A model generated the notes under the pieces. It was given only the letters and a program-made list of their open reading frames with translations, was not told the origin of the DNA and did not search any database. Positions 16,251 through 25,096 of a stretch of DNA of 64,000 bases are shown in pieces (positions within the stretch are counted from its first letter, which is position 1; every line of letters begins with the position of its first letter). The stretch spans positions 206,648-270,647 of the forward strand of contig NZ_HG322953.1 in the NCBI RefSeq assembly GCF_000455325.1, written 5' to 3'. The position numbers and the translations under genes are program-made. This DNA comes from Mycolicibacterium septicum DSM 44393. Its GTDB lineage: Bacteria > Actinomycetota > Actinomycetes > Mycobacteriales > Mycobacteriaceae.

Positions 16251-17216
16251 GTGAAATTGGGTCATTGGGGCCGCGTCGTTGCGGCAGTCGCGATGTCGGT
16301 GGGCTTGCTGACCGCCTGTGGATCCGGCGAGAACCAGACGCCGCAGGCGGATGCCGTGACCATCACGCACAAGTTCGGCGAGACGAAAGTGCCTCCGGAT
16401 CCACAGCGCGTGGTCACCGTCGGGTGGACCGATCAGGATTTCGTGTTGCCGTTCGGGGTGATCCCGGTGAGCACGCGAGACTTCGAGGAGAAATACAGCA
16501 ACTATCCGTGGGTTGCCTCGGCCACTGGCGGCAAGGCCATCCCGACCTGGGGCAGCGACGAGATCGACTTCGAGGCGATCGCGGCGCAGAAGCCGGACCT
16601 GATCTTCGCGATCTACGAGTCGATCGATCAGCCGACCTATGACCGGCTCTCCCAGATCGCGCCCACCGTGATCCAGTCAGCTGACTACGCCGACGAGGAG
16701 ACTCCGTGGAACGTGCAGTTGCTGACCACAGGTAAGGCGTTGGGCAAGGAAGCCGAGGCCACAGCACTCGTCGAGAAGGTCCAGGGCCGGATCGACGACG
16801 TACGCAAGACCAATCCGGAATTCGACGGCAAGACGCTGGTGGTCGATCAGGGACCGGAGAACGGCGGGCATTACCTGTTGCCGCAGAACGATCCTCGGCG
16901 CGCGGTGTTCAACGCGCTCGGTTTCAAGACCCAGGATGTCGATGGTGATGTCAGCGAGGAGAAACTCGACTTGCTCGATCACGATGTGCTGTTCGTCGCC
17001 GGCGCCACCAAAGATCAGATGCTGGCCTCGCCGGCCTTCGCGCGCCTCGGCGTGGTTCGTGACGGCCGCACGTTGTACACGAATTTCGAGTCCAACCTCA
17101 ACGGCGCGCTGACCTACAGCGGGCCCAGCGCCCTGCTGTACTCACTCGACGTGCTCACCCCACAGCTGGCGAATGCGCTCAACGGTCGCCCGGTGACCGA
17201 CCTGTCGAACGGCTGA
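16251..17216 (+). CDS. Iron-siderophore ABC transporter substrate-binding lipoprotein
   Basis: About 321 residues. A signal peptide ends in the lipobox LLTAC, giving an N-terminal lipid anchor. The rest is a class III periplasmic-binding fold of the FecB/FhuD type (RVVTVGWTDQDFVLPFGVIP; DEIDFEAIAAQKPDLI; FVAGATKDQM). It would capture ferric siderophores and deliver them to the FecCD-type permeases encoded on the other strand downstream. GTG at 16251 follows GAGGGGGAG at 16234-16242 with good spacing; GTG 16245 is too close. An IdeR-type box lies upstream. The siderophore is unknown. Confidence 0.88.
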   Translation: MKLGHWGRVVAAVAMSVGLLTACGSGENQTPQADAVTITHKFGETKVPPDPQRVVTVGWTDQDFVLPFGVIPVSTRDFEEKYSNYPWVASATGGKAIPTWGSDEIDFEAIAAQKPDLIFAIYESIDQPTYDRLSQIAPTVIQSADYADEETPWNVQLLTTGKALGKEAEATALVEKVQGRIDDVRKTNPEFDGKTLVVDQGPENGGHYLLPQNDPRRAVFNALGFKTQDVDGDVSEEKLDLLDHDVLFVAGATKDQMLASPAFARLGVVRDGRTLYTNFESNLNGALTYSGPSALLYSLDVLTPQLANALNGRPVTDLSNG

Positions 17217-17217
17217 T

Positions 17218-18984
17218 CTACCCGGGTGCACTCCATGCGGCCCACAGCTGCGCGTAGCGGCCGCCGTGCCCGAGAAGTTCGGTGTGCGTCCCATTTTCGA
17301 CGATGCGCCCTCCCTCCATCACCGCGATCTGGTCAGCCGTGGCAGCCTGCGTGAGCCGATGCGCGACGATCAACGTCGTTCGCCCCTCGGTCGCCGCGGC
17401 GGCCGCGCGTTCCAGCTCGACGGCGTGAGCCGAACCCGCTTCGGCGGTTGCTTCGTCGAGAACCACCACCGCGGGGTCGGCCAGCACCAGTCGCGCCAAC
17501 GCGATGTGCTGGGCCTGGGCGGGGGTCAGGGATACGCCTTGCTCCCCGACGGGTGTGTCGAGCCCCGCGTCGAGGGCCTCGACCCAGTCGTCCGCGCCGA
17601 CCACGCGAAGGGCATCCCAGATCTCGTCGCGTGTGGCCTCCGGTGCCACCAGGCGCAGATCATCGATGAGCGGACCGGAGAAAACGTGGATCTCCTGCGT
17701 GACGGTGGCCACCCAGCGACGCAACAGGCGGGGATCGACGTCGCCCACTGCGACACCGCCGATCTCGACATGACCCCGGGTGGCCGCATAGAGACCTGAC
17801 ACGATGGCGGCCAGCGTGCTCTTGCCCGCGCCGGTGGAGCCGACCAGTGCGCAGCGGGTCCCGGCGGGAATGCTGAGGGAAACATCCTGCAGGACTTCGG
17901 GTCCGGCGTTGTAGCGGAACGACAATGCGCGGATCTCGACGTCGGATCCGGCCGGGGTCGCCGAGCCGGACCGTCCGGCCGGCTCAGGCAGGTCGACGAT
18001 TCCGACGAGCCGCGCCAGGCACGCTGCCGCGGCCTGGATCTCGTCGAAGTTGTACATGAGCATGCCGATCGGGTTGAACAACCGATGAAACATCAAGGCG
18101 GCCGCCGTCGTCGCGCCGATGGTGACCGAATCGGACCGCACCAGCAGAAACCCGACCACCAATGTTGCTGACAACCCAATGAACTCGGCACGGTTGACGC
18201 GCCCGACCAAGCGGGTGAACAGGGTGAAGACCGTCACCGACAGGTCCCGCACGCGGTTCGATGCATCCTCGATTCCGGCCAGCTGCTGGGCGTGGATCTC
18301 GTAGGCGTCGATGGTTCTGACGCCTTGGACCGACTCCATGGTGAGCTGCGTGCGCTGTGCCATCGCGATGCGTTGTTCGGCATACAGCGGTGCTGATCGC
18401 GGTAGGAACCACCGCAGGCCCGCCGCATAGGCGGGGATGCACAGCGCGCCGGCCAGACCCAGCCGCCAGTCCAGGCTTCCCATGGCGAAAAGCGTGACCA
18501 CACCGAGAAACAGGGCATTGAACATGGTGGGCAATACCTGTGACACCGCCTTGGCCACCGCGGCGACATCTGGGCCGACTCTCGACAGCAGATCGCCCCG
18601 GCCGCTCTCCTCGATCGTGGTGGCCGGCAGGTTCAAGGCCCGGGCGAGCACGTCCTCGCGGAGGTCGGCCACCGTGTGCTCGCCGAGCCGGTTGATCAGG
18701 TACGCCGACAGTCCGGTGCCCAAGCCACCGAGAACAGCGGACACACCGATCAATGCCGCCAGGCCTGCGAGGCTGCCCACGGTGGCGCCGTCTCGGATTC
18801 GATCGACGAGCGTACCGAGCAGGTACACCGGCACCGTGGCGACGGCTGCCGCGGCAAGTCCGATTGCGCACGCTGCGGCGGTCCGGGCCGGCCTGGTCCT
18901 CAGTTCGGCCACGAGCCACCGACGACTGCGCGCGGCCGAGGCCACCGGCAGGACAGGTGGGGTGATCGATTCGCTGATCGTCAC
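17218..18984 (-). CDS. Exporter-type ABC half-transporter with intact ATP motifs but degenerate signature
   Basis: 588 residues: a six-helix type-IV membrane domain (to about residue 330) fused to a nucleotide-binding domain. Walker A (GSTGAGKST, 382-390), Q-loop (VTQEIHVFSG), Walker B with catalytic Glu (VVVLDEATAEA) and the switch His (IVAHRLTQ) are intact. The ABC signature, normally LSGGQ, reads LTPAQ. This complements the opposite defects of the adjacent half-transporter, so the two should form an asymmetric heterodimer with one working ATP site. The iron cluster suggests a role like IrtAB or YbtPQ (siderophore import or recycling), but no siderophore-interaction domain is present. Confidence 0.85.
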   Translation of the reverse strand: MTISESITPPVLPVASAARSRRWLVAELRTRPARTAAACAIGLAAAAVATVPVYLLGTLVDRIRDGATVGSLAGLAALIGVSAVLGGLGTGLSAYLINRLGEHTVADLREDVLARALNLPATTIEESGRGDLLSRVGPDVAAVAKAVSQVLPTMFNALFLGVVTLFAMGSLDWRLGLAGALCIPAYAAGLRWFLPRSAPLYAEQRIAMAQRTQLTMESVQGVRTIDAYEIHAQQLAGIEDASNRVRDLSVTVFTLFTRLVGRVNRAEFIGLSATLVVGFLLVRSDSVTIGATTAAALMFHRLFNPIGMLMYNFDEIQAAAACLARLVGIVDLPEPAGRSGSATPAGSDVEIRALSFRYNAGPEVLQDVSLSIPAGTRCALVGSTGAGKSTLAAIVSGLYAATRGHVEIGGVAVGDVDPRLLRRWVATVTQEIHVFSGPLIDDLRLVAPEATRDEIWDALRVVGADDWVEALDAGLDTPVGEQGVSLTPAQAQHIALARLVLADPAVVVLDEATAEAGSAHAVELERAAAAATEGRTTLIVAHRLTQAATADQIAVMEGGRIVENGTHTELLGHGGRYAQLWAAWSAPG

Positions 18985-20648
18985 CGGGACACCAACTTTC
19001 GGTAGACGGGGTCAGAGTCGGACAGATCGCGATGCGTTCCCTCGGCGCGCACCCGGCCGGCTGCCACCACGACAACGCGGTCGGCGGTGGCAAGCAGGGC
19101 AGGACTGCTGGTGACGATCAGCGTGGTGCGACCCGAGGGCGGCCGCAGCCGCCGGATGCCGTCGGCGATGGCCTGTTCGGTGACGGCGTCGACCGCGGTG
19201 GTCGGGTCGTGCAGGACCAGGATGTCGGGGTCGGCGGCCAATGCCCGGGCCAACGTCAAGCGTTGTCGCTGACCGCCGGACAGGCTTGCTCCGCGCTCCA
19301 GGACGGGGTGCGTCAGTCCGTCGGGATGAAGTTCGACGACATCGACCGCACACGAGGCTGCCAGCGCGGGCCCTGCGTCTCGGCCCTGCGCGCCGATGTG
19401 CAGGTTGGATTCCAGGGTGCCCGTGAACAGTTCACCGTTGTGGTGCTCGACGAGCAGTCTGTGGCGTCGCTCGCCGTGCTTGATCGCACCGATCGGGTGC
19501 CCGCCGGCATGCACCGAAGCGGTCGACCGCACCCGGCCCGAAAGTACGTCGATCAGCATCGTCGCGTCGCGCGCGTCAGCAGTCAGCACGGCCACGTACT
19601 CGCCGGGGTGAAGCTGCAGGGTCCAGCCGTCGAGCTGCGCGGTCAGGGCACCGGGGAGTACCTCCTCAGGCGCCGCGGTCGCCGGATCGGGGGAATGGGC
19701 CGTAGGGGAATTCAGCACCGCCGCGACACGATTGGCCGAGGCCCGCGCCTCGGCCACCCAACTCGGCACGATCGCAAGTGTGGAGAACGGCTCGATCAGA
19801 AACTGTGCCAGACCGATCACGGTGATCAACTGGCCCAGTGACAGGTCGCCGTGCAGTGCGAAGTAGGCGGCTGCGACGGCGACGGTCATGGCCGCGAGCG
19901 CTCCCGCTGCTGCTGCCACACCTTCCTGGACGCTTTCGATCCGGGCGGCGCGCAAGGTGGCGGCGAGCGATGTGCGGCTGGCCACGCGGTAGCGTGCCGC
20001 GGCATTGGCTTGCGCCCCGATGCCCTGCAACGGTCGATGCCCGCTGACCAGATCGGTGGCCAACGCGGTCGCCCGTCCCATCTCTGCCTGCTGTTCCTCC
20101 ACACGCCGGGCGATCAGCGGTGCGGTCAACTGAAGTGCGGACACTACGAGGGGAATGCCGATGAGCACGATCAGGCCCAGCGGCAGGTCGATGCTCAGCA
20201 GCACGACGCCGCATACGACTGTGGCGACCACCGCACCGGCGACGCGCGGCAGGTAGTCGATGACGTAGCCGGTTTCATCGGCATCCGTGGACGAAATCGA
20301 GAGCAGCTCACCGGCTTTGAAATCCGTATGGATGCCCAGCGGGTCGAGGAGCTTGGCGCTGATCTCGATGCGCAACAGGTGCGATTCGCGCGCGACCGCA
20401 TACATCAGCAGCCGGGACCCGAACCGCCACAGAACCGACAGCACGAGGAAAAGGGCGGCCAGCACCGCGATCCAGGCGATGATTGCCGGCACACTTCCGG
20501 TGCCGACGGCGCGGTCGACGATCACCCCGATGAGCACCGGCACCGCGGCCTCACACACCTGGTGCAGTGACGTCAGTGCGGTACCAGGAATCAACCAGCG
20601 CAGATTGCGGGTTACGGTGCGGCGCAGCACGGCCGTACCGGAACTCAC
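18981..20648 (-). CDS. Exporter-type ABC half-transporter with degenerate ATP motifs but intact signature
   Basis: 555 residues, six membrane helices plus nucleotide-binding domain. Its own ATP site is dismantled: the Walker A position (about 355-362) reads LTADARDAT with no GK[ST]. The Q-loop glutamine is absent, Walker B is LVLHDP rather than LDE, and the switch His is replaced (IVTSSPAL). By contrast the signature LSGGQRQR (about 455) is canonical, as needed to complete the partner's site. GTG start at 20648 overlaps the FecE stop, with AGGAGG upstream. It overlaps the next half-transporter by 4 bp. Confidence 0.85.
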   Translation of the reverse strand: MSSGTAVLRRTVTRNLRWLIPGTALTSLHQVCEAAVPVLIGVIVDRAVGTGSVPAIIAWIAVLAALFLVLSVLWRFGSRLLMYAVARESHLLRIEISAKLLDPLGIHTDFKAGELLSISSTDADETGYVIDYLPRVAGAVVATVVCGVVLLSIDLPLGLIVLIGIPLVVSALQLTAPLIARRVEEQQAEMGRATALATDLVSGHRPLQGIGAQANAAARYRVASRTSLAATLRAARIESVQEGVAAAAGALAAMTVAVAAAYFALHGDLSLGQLITVIGLAQFLIEPFSTLAIVPSWVAEARASANRVAAVLNSPTAHSPDPATAAPEEVLPGALTAQLDGWTLQLHPGEYVAVLTADARDATMLIDVLSGRVRSTASVHAGGHPIGAIKHGERRHRLLVEHHNGELFTGTLESNLHIGAQGRDAGPALAASCAVDVVELHPDGLTHPVLERGASLSGGQRQRLTLARALAADPDILVLHDPTTAVDAVTEQAIADGIRRLRPPSGRTTLIVTSSPALLATADRVVVVAAGRVRAEGTHRDLSDSDPVYRKLVSR

Positions 20649-21457
20649 GACGGCCTCCTGGTGTAGGCAGACGCCCGAGGGATGACCAGCGGCGTCGCGG
20701 TCTGAGGGTCCTCGATGATCTGGCACGCGAGGCCGTAGACGGCCTCGACCAATTCCTCGGTGATGACTGCTGCCGGATCACCTTGCGCGACAATCTTCCC
20801 GGACTTCATGGCGACGATGTGATCGGCGTAGCGGCAAGCGTGGTTGAGGTCGTGCAAGACCGCGACGACCGTGCGGCTCTGCTCTCGGTTGAGTCTGGCG
20901 AACAAGTCGAGCAACTCCACCTGATGGGCGATGTCGAGGTAGGTGGTCGGCTCGTCGAGCAGGATCAGCGGGGTCTGCTGGGCGAGCACCATTGCCACCC
21001 AGACCCGTTGCCGTTGACCGCCGGACAGCTCGTCGACCAGCCGACCGGCCAACTCCGTCACCCCGGTCTGCTCCATCGCATCGGCGACCGCGGCTTCGTC
21101 GTCGGCCGACCACTGTCGCATGACCTTCTGGTGTGGGAAGCGGCCTCGGGACACGAGGTCGGCCACCGTGATGCCCTCGGGGGCGATCGATGTCTGAGGC
21201 AGCAGGCCAAGCCTCCTGGCCACCTCCTTGGTGTGCAGCGACGCGATGTCCTGGCCATCGAGAACGACCTGGCCGCCGGACGGTTTGATCAGCCGGGCCA
21301 GCCCTCGCAACAGGGTGGACTTGCCACATGCGTTGGGGCCGACGATCGCGGTGACCTGTCCGTCAGGCACCTGCACCGACAGGCCGGCGATGACGGTGTT
21401 GTCCTCGTAGCCGATCGACAGGTGGTCGGCGTGTAGCCGGCTGCCCTCCATATGCAT
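20645..21457 (-). CDS. Siderophore ABC importer ATPase, FecE type
   Basis: 270 residues of a soluble ATP-binding subunit. Walker A is GPNACGKST, the signature is LSGGQRQRVWVAM, Walker B is LILLDEPTTYLD and the H-loop is VLHDLNHA. It would power the two FecCD permeases encoded immediately upstream in the same operon. ATG at 21457 is used (AAGGGA just upstream); ATG 21451 is an alternative. The start lies 7 bp past the permease stop, and the stop overlaps the next gene by GTGA. Confidence 0.9.
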   Translation of the reverse strand: MHMEGSRLHADHLSIGYEDNTVIAGLSVQVPDGQVTAIVGPNACGKSTLLRGLARLIKPSGGQVVLDGQDIASLHTKEVARRLGLLPQTSIAPEGITVADLVSRGRFPHQKVMRQWSADDEAAVADAMEQTGVTELAGRLVDELSGGQRQRVWVAMVLAQQTPLILLDEPTTYLDIAHQVELLDLFARLNREQSRTVVAVLHDLNHACRYADHIVAMKSGKIVAQGDPAAVITEELVEAVYGLACQIIEDPQTATPLVIPRASAYTRRPS

Positions 21458-21464
21458 GGTCCCT

Positions 21465-22508
21465 TCACCGTTTACGTGCCTGCGTGACAAGCAGATAAAT
21501 CAGGTAGGTGCCGCCCAGCGACACCGTCACCGCACCGACGGGGAGTTCGTTGCCGCCGAACAGATGTTGGGCGATCACGTCACTGCCGAGCAGCAGGACC
21601 GCGCCCATCGCCGCGGACGGCATCAGGCCGACGCCCGCACTGGCAGTCAGCCGGCGCGCGAGTTGCGGGGCCGCCAGTGCGATGAACGTGATCGGTCCCG
21701 CGGCGGCGCAAGCCAGCGCCACGAGTGCCACCGCGGTGACCAGATAGGCCAAACGTGCTCGGTCAGGATGTACCCCGAGAGCGCCTGCCGCGTCATCGCC
21801 GAGCTGCAGTATCGGAAGCTGCGGGCCCAGCGCCACCAGTCCGACGGTGATGGCCAGCAGGCAGATCGTCATTGGAACAACCTGCACCCAGCTCAGCCCA
21901 CTCAGGGTGCCCTGCTGCCACACCGATGCGGTCACCGCCGCGTGAAAGTCGAGTTTGATGACGATCCACTGGTTTACCGAGCTGAGGACCGCACCCAGCG
22001 CGATACCCACCACGATCAGCCGGTATCCCGCCAGCCCGTTGCGGTAGGCCAGCAGATACACCGCGAGTGCGGTGATCAGGCCGCCCACCAACGCGCCGGC
22101 CGCCACGGCGTAGTAGCCGCCGCCGAATCCGGCGATGACGATCAAGGCTCCCGTGTAGGCGCCGGTGTTCACACCGATGATGTCGGGGCTGCCCAGCGGG
22201 TTTCGGGTCAGTGCCTGAAAAATCGCACCTGAGACACCCAGCGCGGCACCGACCAGCAACGCCATCATGGTCCGTGGCATTCGCCATTCGAGCACCACCA
22301 CGCGGTCGAACGACGTGTTGGCGCCGAGCAGAACCTTCAGCACCTCCAGGGGCGCGACGGTGTACTTGCCGAATCCGATGGCGATCACACCGACGACGAC
22401 GGCAGTGACCAGAAGCGAAACCACCACGAGGATCGAGCGCCAGGATGCCCGGGCCGATATGCCGCGGGAGCGCAGGACAGCCTGGCGGTGACCGAACTCG
22501 ACGCTCAT
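21465..22508 (-). CDS. FecCD-family siderophore permease (second)
   Basis: 347 residues, about ten hydrophobic helices, BtuC/FecCD family. Recognisable signatures are WRMPRTMMALLVGAALGVSG, ALTRNPLGSPDIIGV and AAGPITFIALAAPQLAR, the latter matching the coupling-helix region that contacts the ATPase. It pairs with the other permease to form the membrane channel of a ferric-siderophore importer. ATG at 22508 overlaps the upstream permease stop by 4 bp. Confidence 0.9.
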   Translation of the reverse strand: MSVEFGHRQAVLRSRGISARASWRSILVVVSLLVTAVVVGVIAIGFGKYTVAPLEVLKVLLGANTSFDRVVVLEWRMPRTMMALLVGAALGVSGAIFQALTRNPLGSPDIIGVNTGAYTGALIVIAGFGGGYYAVAAGALVGGLITALAVYLLAYRNGLAGYRLIVVGIALGAVLSSVNQWIVIKLDFHAAVTASVWQQGTLSGLSWVQVVPMTICLLAITVGLVALGPQLPILQLGDDAAGALGVHPDRARLAYLVTAVALVALACAAAGPITFIALAAPQLARRLTASAGVGLMPSAAMGAVLLLGSDVIAQHLFGGNELPVGAVTVSLGGTYLIYLLVTQARKR

Positions 22509-23539
22509 CCGCGCTCGGTCCCACGGCGACGGATCAGCCAGATCAGCACCGGCGCACCGAGAAACGCGGTGACAATGCCGGCGGGTAGTTCGGCGGGCCG
22601 GATGATCACGCGGCCGACGATGTCGGCCGCCAGCAGAAGTGCAGGCGCCACGAAGCACGCATACGCCAGGATCCAGCGCCAGTCCGGGCCGGTGAATCGC
22701 CGCACGGCGTGCGGAACCATCAGGCCGACAAAGCCGATCGGCCCTGCGCCCGCGGTCGCGGCCCCCGCGAGGAGGGTGACGGCGATGAGACTGAGGGCTT
22801 GTGTGCGTGCGACATTGCCGCCCATGCTCTTCGCCAGATCCTCACCGAGGGCGGTGACATTGAGTGAACGGCTGACGATGACGCACAGTGCCGCGCCGAG
22901 GGCGATGAACGGGCTGATGGCCGCCGCCACCTCAAGAGGTCGGCCGTCGAGCGCGCCGGCATCCCAGAAGCGCATGTTGTCGAAGGCGCGGGGATTGCGT
23001 AACCGCACGACGAATCCGATGCCGTCGAGCACGGCGCCCACCGCCACGCCTGCGAGCAGAACCCGCACCGGGGTGGCGGTGACCCGGCCGGTCATGCCGA
23101 CCAGATAGACGACCACCATCGCGAAAAGCGCTCCGGCAAAGGCGAACCAGATGTAGGTCCAGATGCCGCTCAGGCCGAACAAGGCGATTGCGCTGACGAC
23201 GAACAACGCTGCCCCGGCGTTGATGCCGAGGATCTCGGTGTCAGCCAACGGATTCCGTCCGACCGCCTGGATGAGTGTGCCCGACAGACCCAGGGCGAGT
23301 CCGACGAGTACTGCGAGCGCAGTGCGGGGGATCCGCAGGTCATGCACGATCCATTGATCGCCGATGTCGCGGTAGTCGGTGACCGCGTGCCAGACCGTCG
23401 GTAGGGACACGTTCTCGGTGCCGATTGCCAGGCTGGCCAAACACATTGCCGCCAGCAACGTGGCAGCGATCGCCAGCCCGAAACCGCGCCGGCGTCGGAC
23501 GGGTCCGGTCGGTGGGGCCGCCGGCTTGTAGGTGATCAC
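22505..23539 (-). CDS. FecCD-family siderophore permease (first)
   Basis: 344 residues with the same fold and signatures (LRIPRTALAVLVGLALGLSG, AVGRNPLADTEILGI, AGPIGFVGLMVPHAVR). First large gene of a five-gene reverse-strand operon behind an IdeR-type box. Its GTG start overlaps the stop of a 17-codon upstream ORF (see separate entry), suggesting coupled translation. No separate Shine-Dalgarno site is evident, which fits coupling. Confidence 0.88.
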   Translation of the reverse strand: MITYKPAAPPTGPVRRRRGFGLAIAATLLAAMCLASLAIGTENVSLPTVWHAVTDYRDIGDQWIVHDLRIPRTALAVLVGLALGLSGTLIQAVGRNPLADTEILGINAGAALFVVSAIALFGLSGIWTYIWFAFAGALFAMVVVYLVGMTGRVTATPVRVLLAGVAVGAVLDGIGFVVRLRNPRAFDNMRFWDAGALDGRPLEVAAAISPFIALGAALCVIVSRSLNVTALGEDLAKSMGGNVARTQALSLIAVTLLAGAATAGAGPIGFVGLMVPHAVRRFTGPDWRWILAYACFVAPALLLAADIVGRVIIRPAELPAGIVTAFLGAPVLIWLIRRRGTERG

Positions 23540-23589
23540 CGCGGCTGCGGCTGACCGGTCCCGTACGCAGCTTCATCGAAGAGGGTCAT
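23536..23589 (-). CDS. Possible 17-residue leaderless upstream ORF of the siderophore operon
   Basis: ATG at 23589 opens a short frame (MTLFDEAAYGTGQPQPR) whose TGA overlaps the GTG start of the first permease. TAACCT on this strand lies 6 nt before the ATG and would make a -10 box, so the transcript would begin at or next to the ATG (leaderless), inside the IdeR-controlled promoter. The peptide resembles nothing I recognise. It may simply launch ribosomes for the coupled permease start. Confidence 0.4.
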   Translation of the reverse strand: MTLFDEAAYGTGQPQPR

Positions 23590-23593
23590 TGCG

Positions 23594-23612
23594 TTAGGTT
23601 AGCCTAACGATC
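23594..23612. promoter_or_regulatory. IdeR-type iron box for the siderophore uptake operon
   Basis: TTAGGTTAGCCTAACGATC matches TTAGGTTAGGCTAACCTAA closely and contains the palindrome GTTAGCCTAAC-like core. It overlaps the predicted -10 element of the reverse-strand permease operon, so iron-loaded IdeR would block transcription. Confidence 0.82.
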
Positions 23613-23726
23613 GTTGTTGTTTGTGTGCCGAGGTGGCCGAGCGAATCCCTGATCCGCCACAAATGTTCACCGAAACGTCAGCCGCGTCGCCCAGCGATCC
23701 GGCTTTCGCGAGCGGACAATGATTCG

Positions 23727-24281
23727 GTGACGGCCGACATTGCCGGTATTTCTGGCGCCCCGGGCGCCGGGTCGGTGCGGCCGACGCGGCGCCGTCTGCT
23801 GTTGTTGGCCGCCGGTGCGGTCTTTCTGCTGGACGTCGGGACCAAGGCCCTGGCGGTGGGGATGCTCGAACCCGGCCGCGCCGTCCCGTTGCTCGGCAAC
23901 TGGCTCGCGTGCGAGCTCACCCGCAATTCCGGTGCGGCATTGTCGATGGCCGCGGACCGGACCGTGATGCTGACCATCGTCGTCCTGTCCGTGGCTGCGG
24001 CCATCGCCTGGATCGGTGCGCATGTCCGCTCACCGTGGTGGGCGCTGGGCCTCGGGACGATCCTGGGTGGCGCCGCGGGCAACCTCGTCGACCGGTTCTT
24101 CCGTGCTCCCGGCCCGCTGCGGGGCCATGTGGTCGACTTTCTGGCCATCGGCCCGATGCCGGTGTTCAACGTCGCGGATCTCGCCGTGTTGGCGGGCGTG
24201 GTCTGGCTGATTGCGTTGTCGCTGTCAGGCTTTCCGTTCAATGGCGCCGCCAGGGACCCGGGGCCGCATGCCGGAAGTTGA
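23727..24281 (+). CDS. Lipoprotein signal peptidase (LspA family)
   Basis: About 184 residues with four membrane helices. The conserved LspA blocks are all present: DVGTKALA in helix 1, NSGAALSM, GGAAGNLVDRFF with the first catalytic Asp, HVVDF, and FNVADLAV with the second catalytic Asp. It would cut prolipoprotein signal peptides at the lipobox Cys. GTG at 23727 gives a normal-length N-terminus, but no clear ribosome site is seen. Mycobacteria carry a main lspA elsewhere; this could be an extra copy, which I cannot test here. It overlaps the next gene by 14 bp. Confidence 0.8.
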   Translation: MTADIAGISGAPGAGSVRPTRRRLLLLAAGAVFLLDVGTKALAVGMLEPGRAVPLLGNWLACELTRNSGAALSMAADRTVMLTIVVLSVAAAIAWIGAHVRSPWWALGLGTILGGAAGNLVDRFFRAPGPLRGHVVDFLAIGPMPVFNVADLAVLAGVVWLIALSLSGFPFNGAARDPGPHAGS

Positions 24282-24669
24282 TCTGGACCACCACGCCGCT
24301 TCAGAGGACAGCCCGCCCAGAACTCCGTGGTACGACACCACTGCGGCGATCGCGGTCGCCGGGATCGGTGGCGTGGCGGCCATTGGTGCGCTGGTATTCG
24401 CGATCCTGATGACGTCGCACCACTCGGTGCTGCCGGCCCAGCCTGAGCGACTCACCCCGGTGACGTCGACGAAACCGGTGTCGTCTCGGTCGACGACAAC
24501 CAGTACCAGTACCTCGCCGCGGACGCCGGTGAGCACCAGCGAGGACGCCGGAACATCCAGTGCGCCACCGCCACCGCCAGAAGTCCCGGTGGAGACGACT
24601 GCGCCGCCGACCACGACCATGTCGAATCCCTACGCCACCACCTCGGTGCCCAATGCGGGTGCGTTCTAG
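24268..24669 (+). CDS. Single-pass membrane protein with Ser/Thr/Pro-rich exterior
   Basis: 133 residues. A 23-residue charged N-terminus is followed by one transmembrane helix (AIAVAGIGGVAAIGALVFAIL) and an extracytoplasmic tail made largely of Ser, Thr and Pro, a composition typical of O-mannosylated mycobacterial exported regions. I do not recognise a domain. The start overlaps lspA by 14 bp, so the two may be co-translated. The stop codon overlaps that of the convergent secreted protein gene. Confidence 0.6.
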   Translation: MPEVDLDHHAASEDSPPRTPWYDTTAAIAVAGIGGVAAIGALVFAILMTSHHSVLPAQPERLTPVTSTKPVSSRSTTTSTSTSPRTPVSTSEDAGTSSAPPPPPEVPVETTAPPTTTMSNPYATTSVPNAGAF

Positions 24670-25031
24670 CCGATGCCGAACGGGCCGAAAGGCCCGATCG
24701 GACCGAAGATGACGGAGGAGTCGTCGGGTTCGTTGGGGCAGGCCACGTCGACGTACACCGTGATCGAGGATTTCGGTGCCGGTGGCGAGGACCGGTCGGG
24801 GTTGTGGATGCCTTTGACCGAGCATTCCGACAACGGGGTCGTGCTCACCCCGCCGACCCAGTTGATCTCGACGTTGTAGCCCTGATCCTCTAGGCCGCTG
24901 ATGACTGCGTCAGCCGATTGCTCGCCGGCGGTGGGGTCGGCTCCGGCCTGAGGGGCCGAGGCGGCAAGAATCCCTGCGCAGCACAACACCAAGGGGGAGA
25001 ACGCCTTTACGCACCGCGATGCTCTCAGCAT
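24666..25031 (-). CDS. Small secreted protein, paralogue A of tandem pair
   Basis: 121 residues: signal peptide (cleavage likely after ASAPQAGA), then a mature domain of about 85 residues with two cysteines. The shared family pattern is GY.V.INWVGG.ST.PL..C.V..IHNP.R and TVYVDV.CP. A Gly/Pro/Phe/Ile tail (FGPIGPFGPFGIG) is unique to this copy. No function is known to me. Homology to the neighbour at 25097-25414 over the whole mature domain shows tandem duplication. Confidence 0.7.
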   Translation of the reverse strand: MLRASRCVKAFSPLVLCCAGILAASAPQAGADPTAGEQSADAVISGLEDQGYNVEINWVGGVSTTPLSECSVKGIHNPDRSSPPAPKSSITVYVDVACPNEPDDSSVIFGPIGPFGPFGIG

Positions 25032-25096
25032 GATCACTCTCCGGCGGTCGGACCGGTCTTGCCAGTCTATTCCGCCGGGAGCCGAGGTGACGTGGT

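Noticed and set aside
23633..23720. tRNA-like opening GCCGAGGTGGCCGAGCG
   Set aside because: No anticodon arm, T-arm or matching acceptor stem follows; it does not fold as a tRNA.
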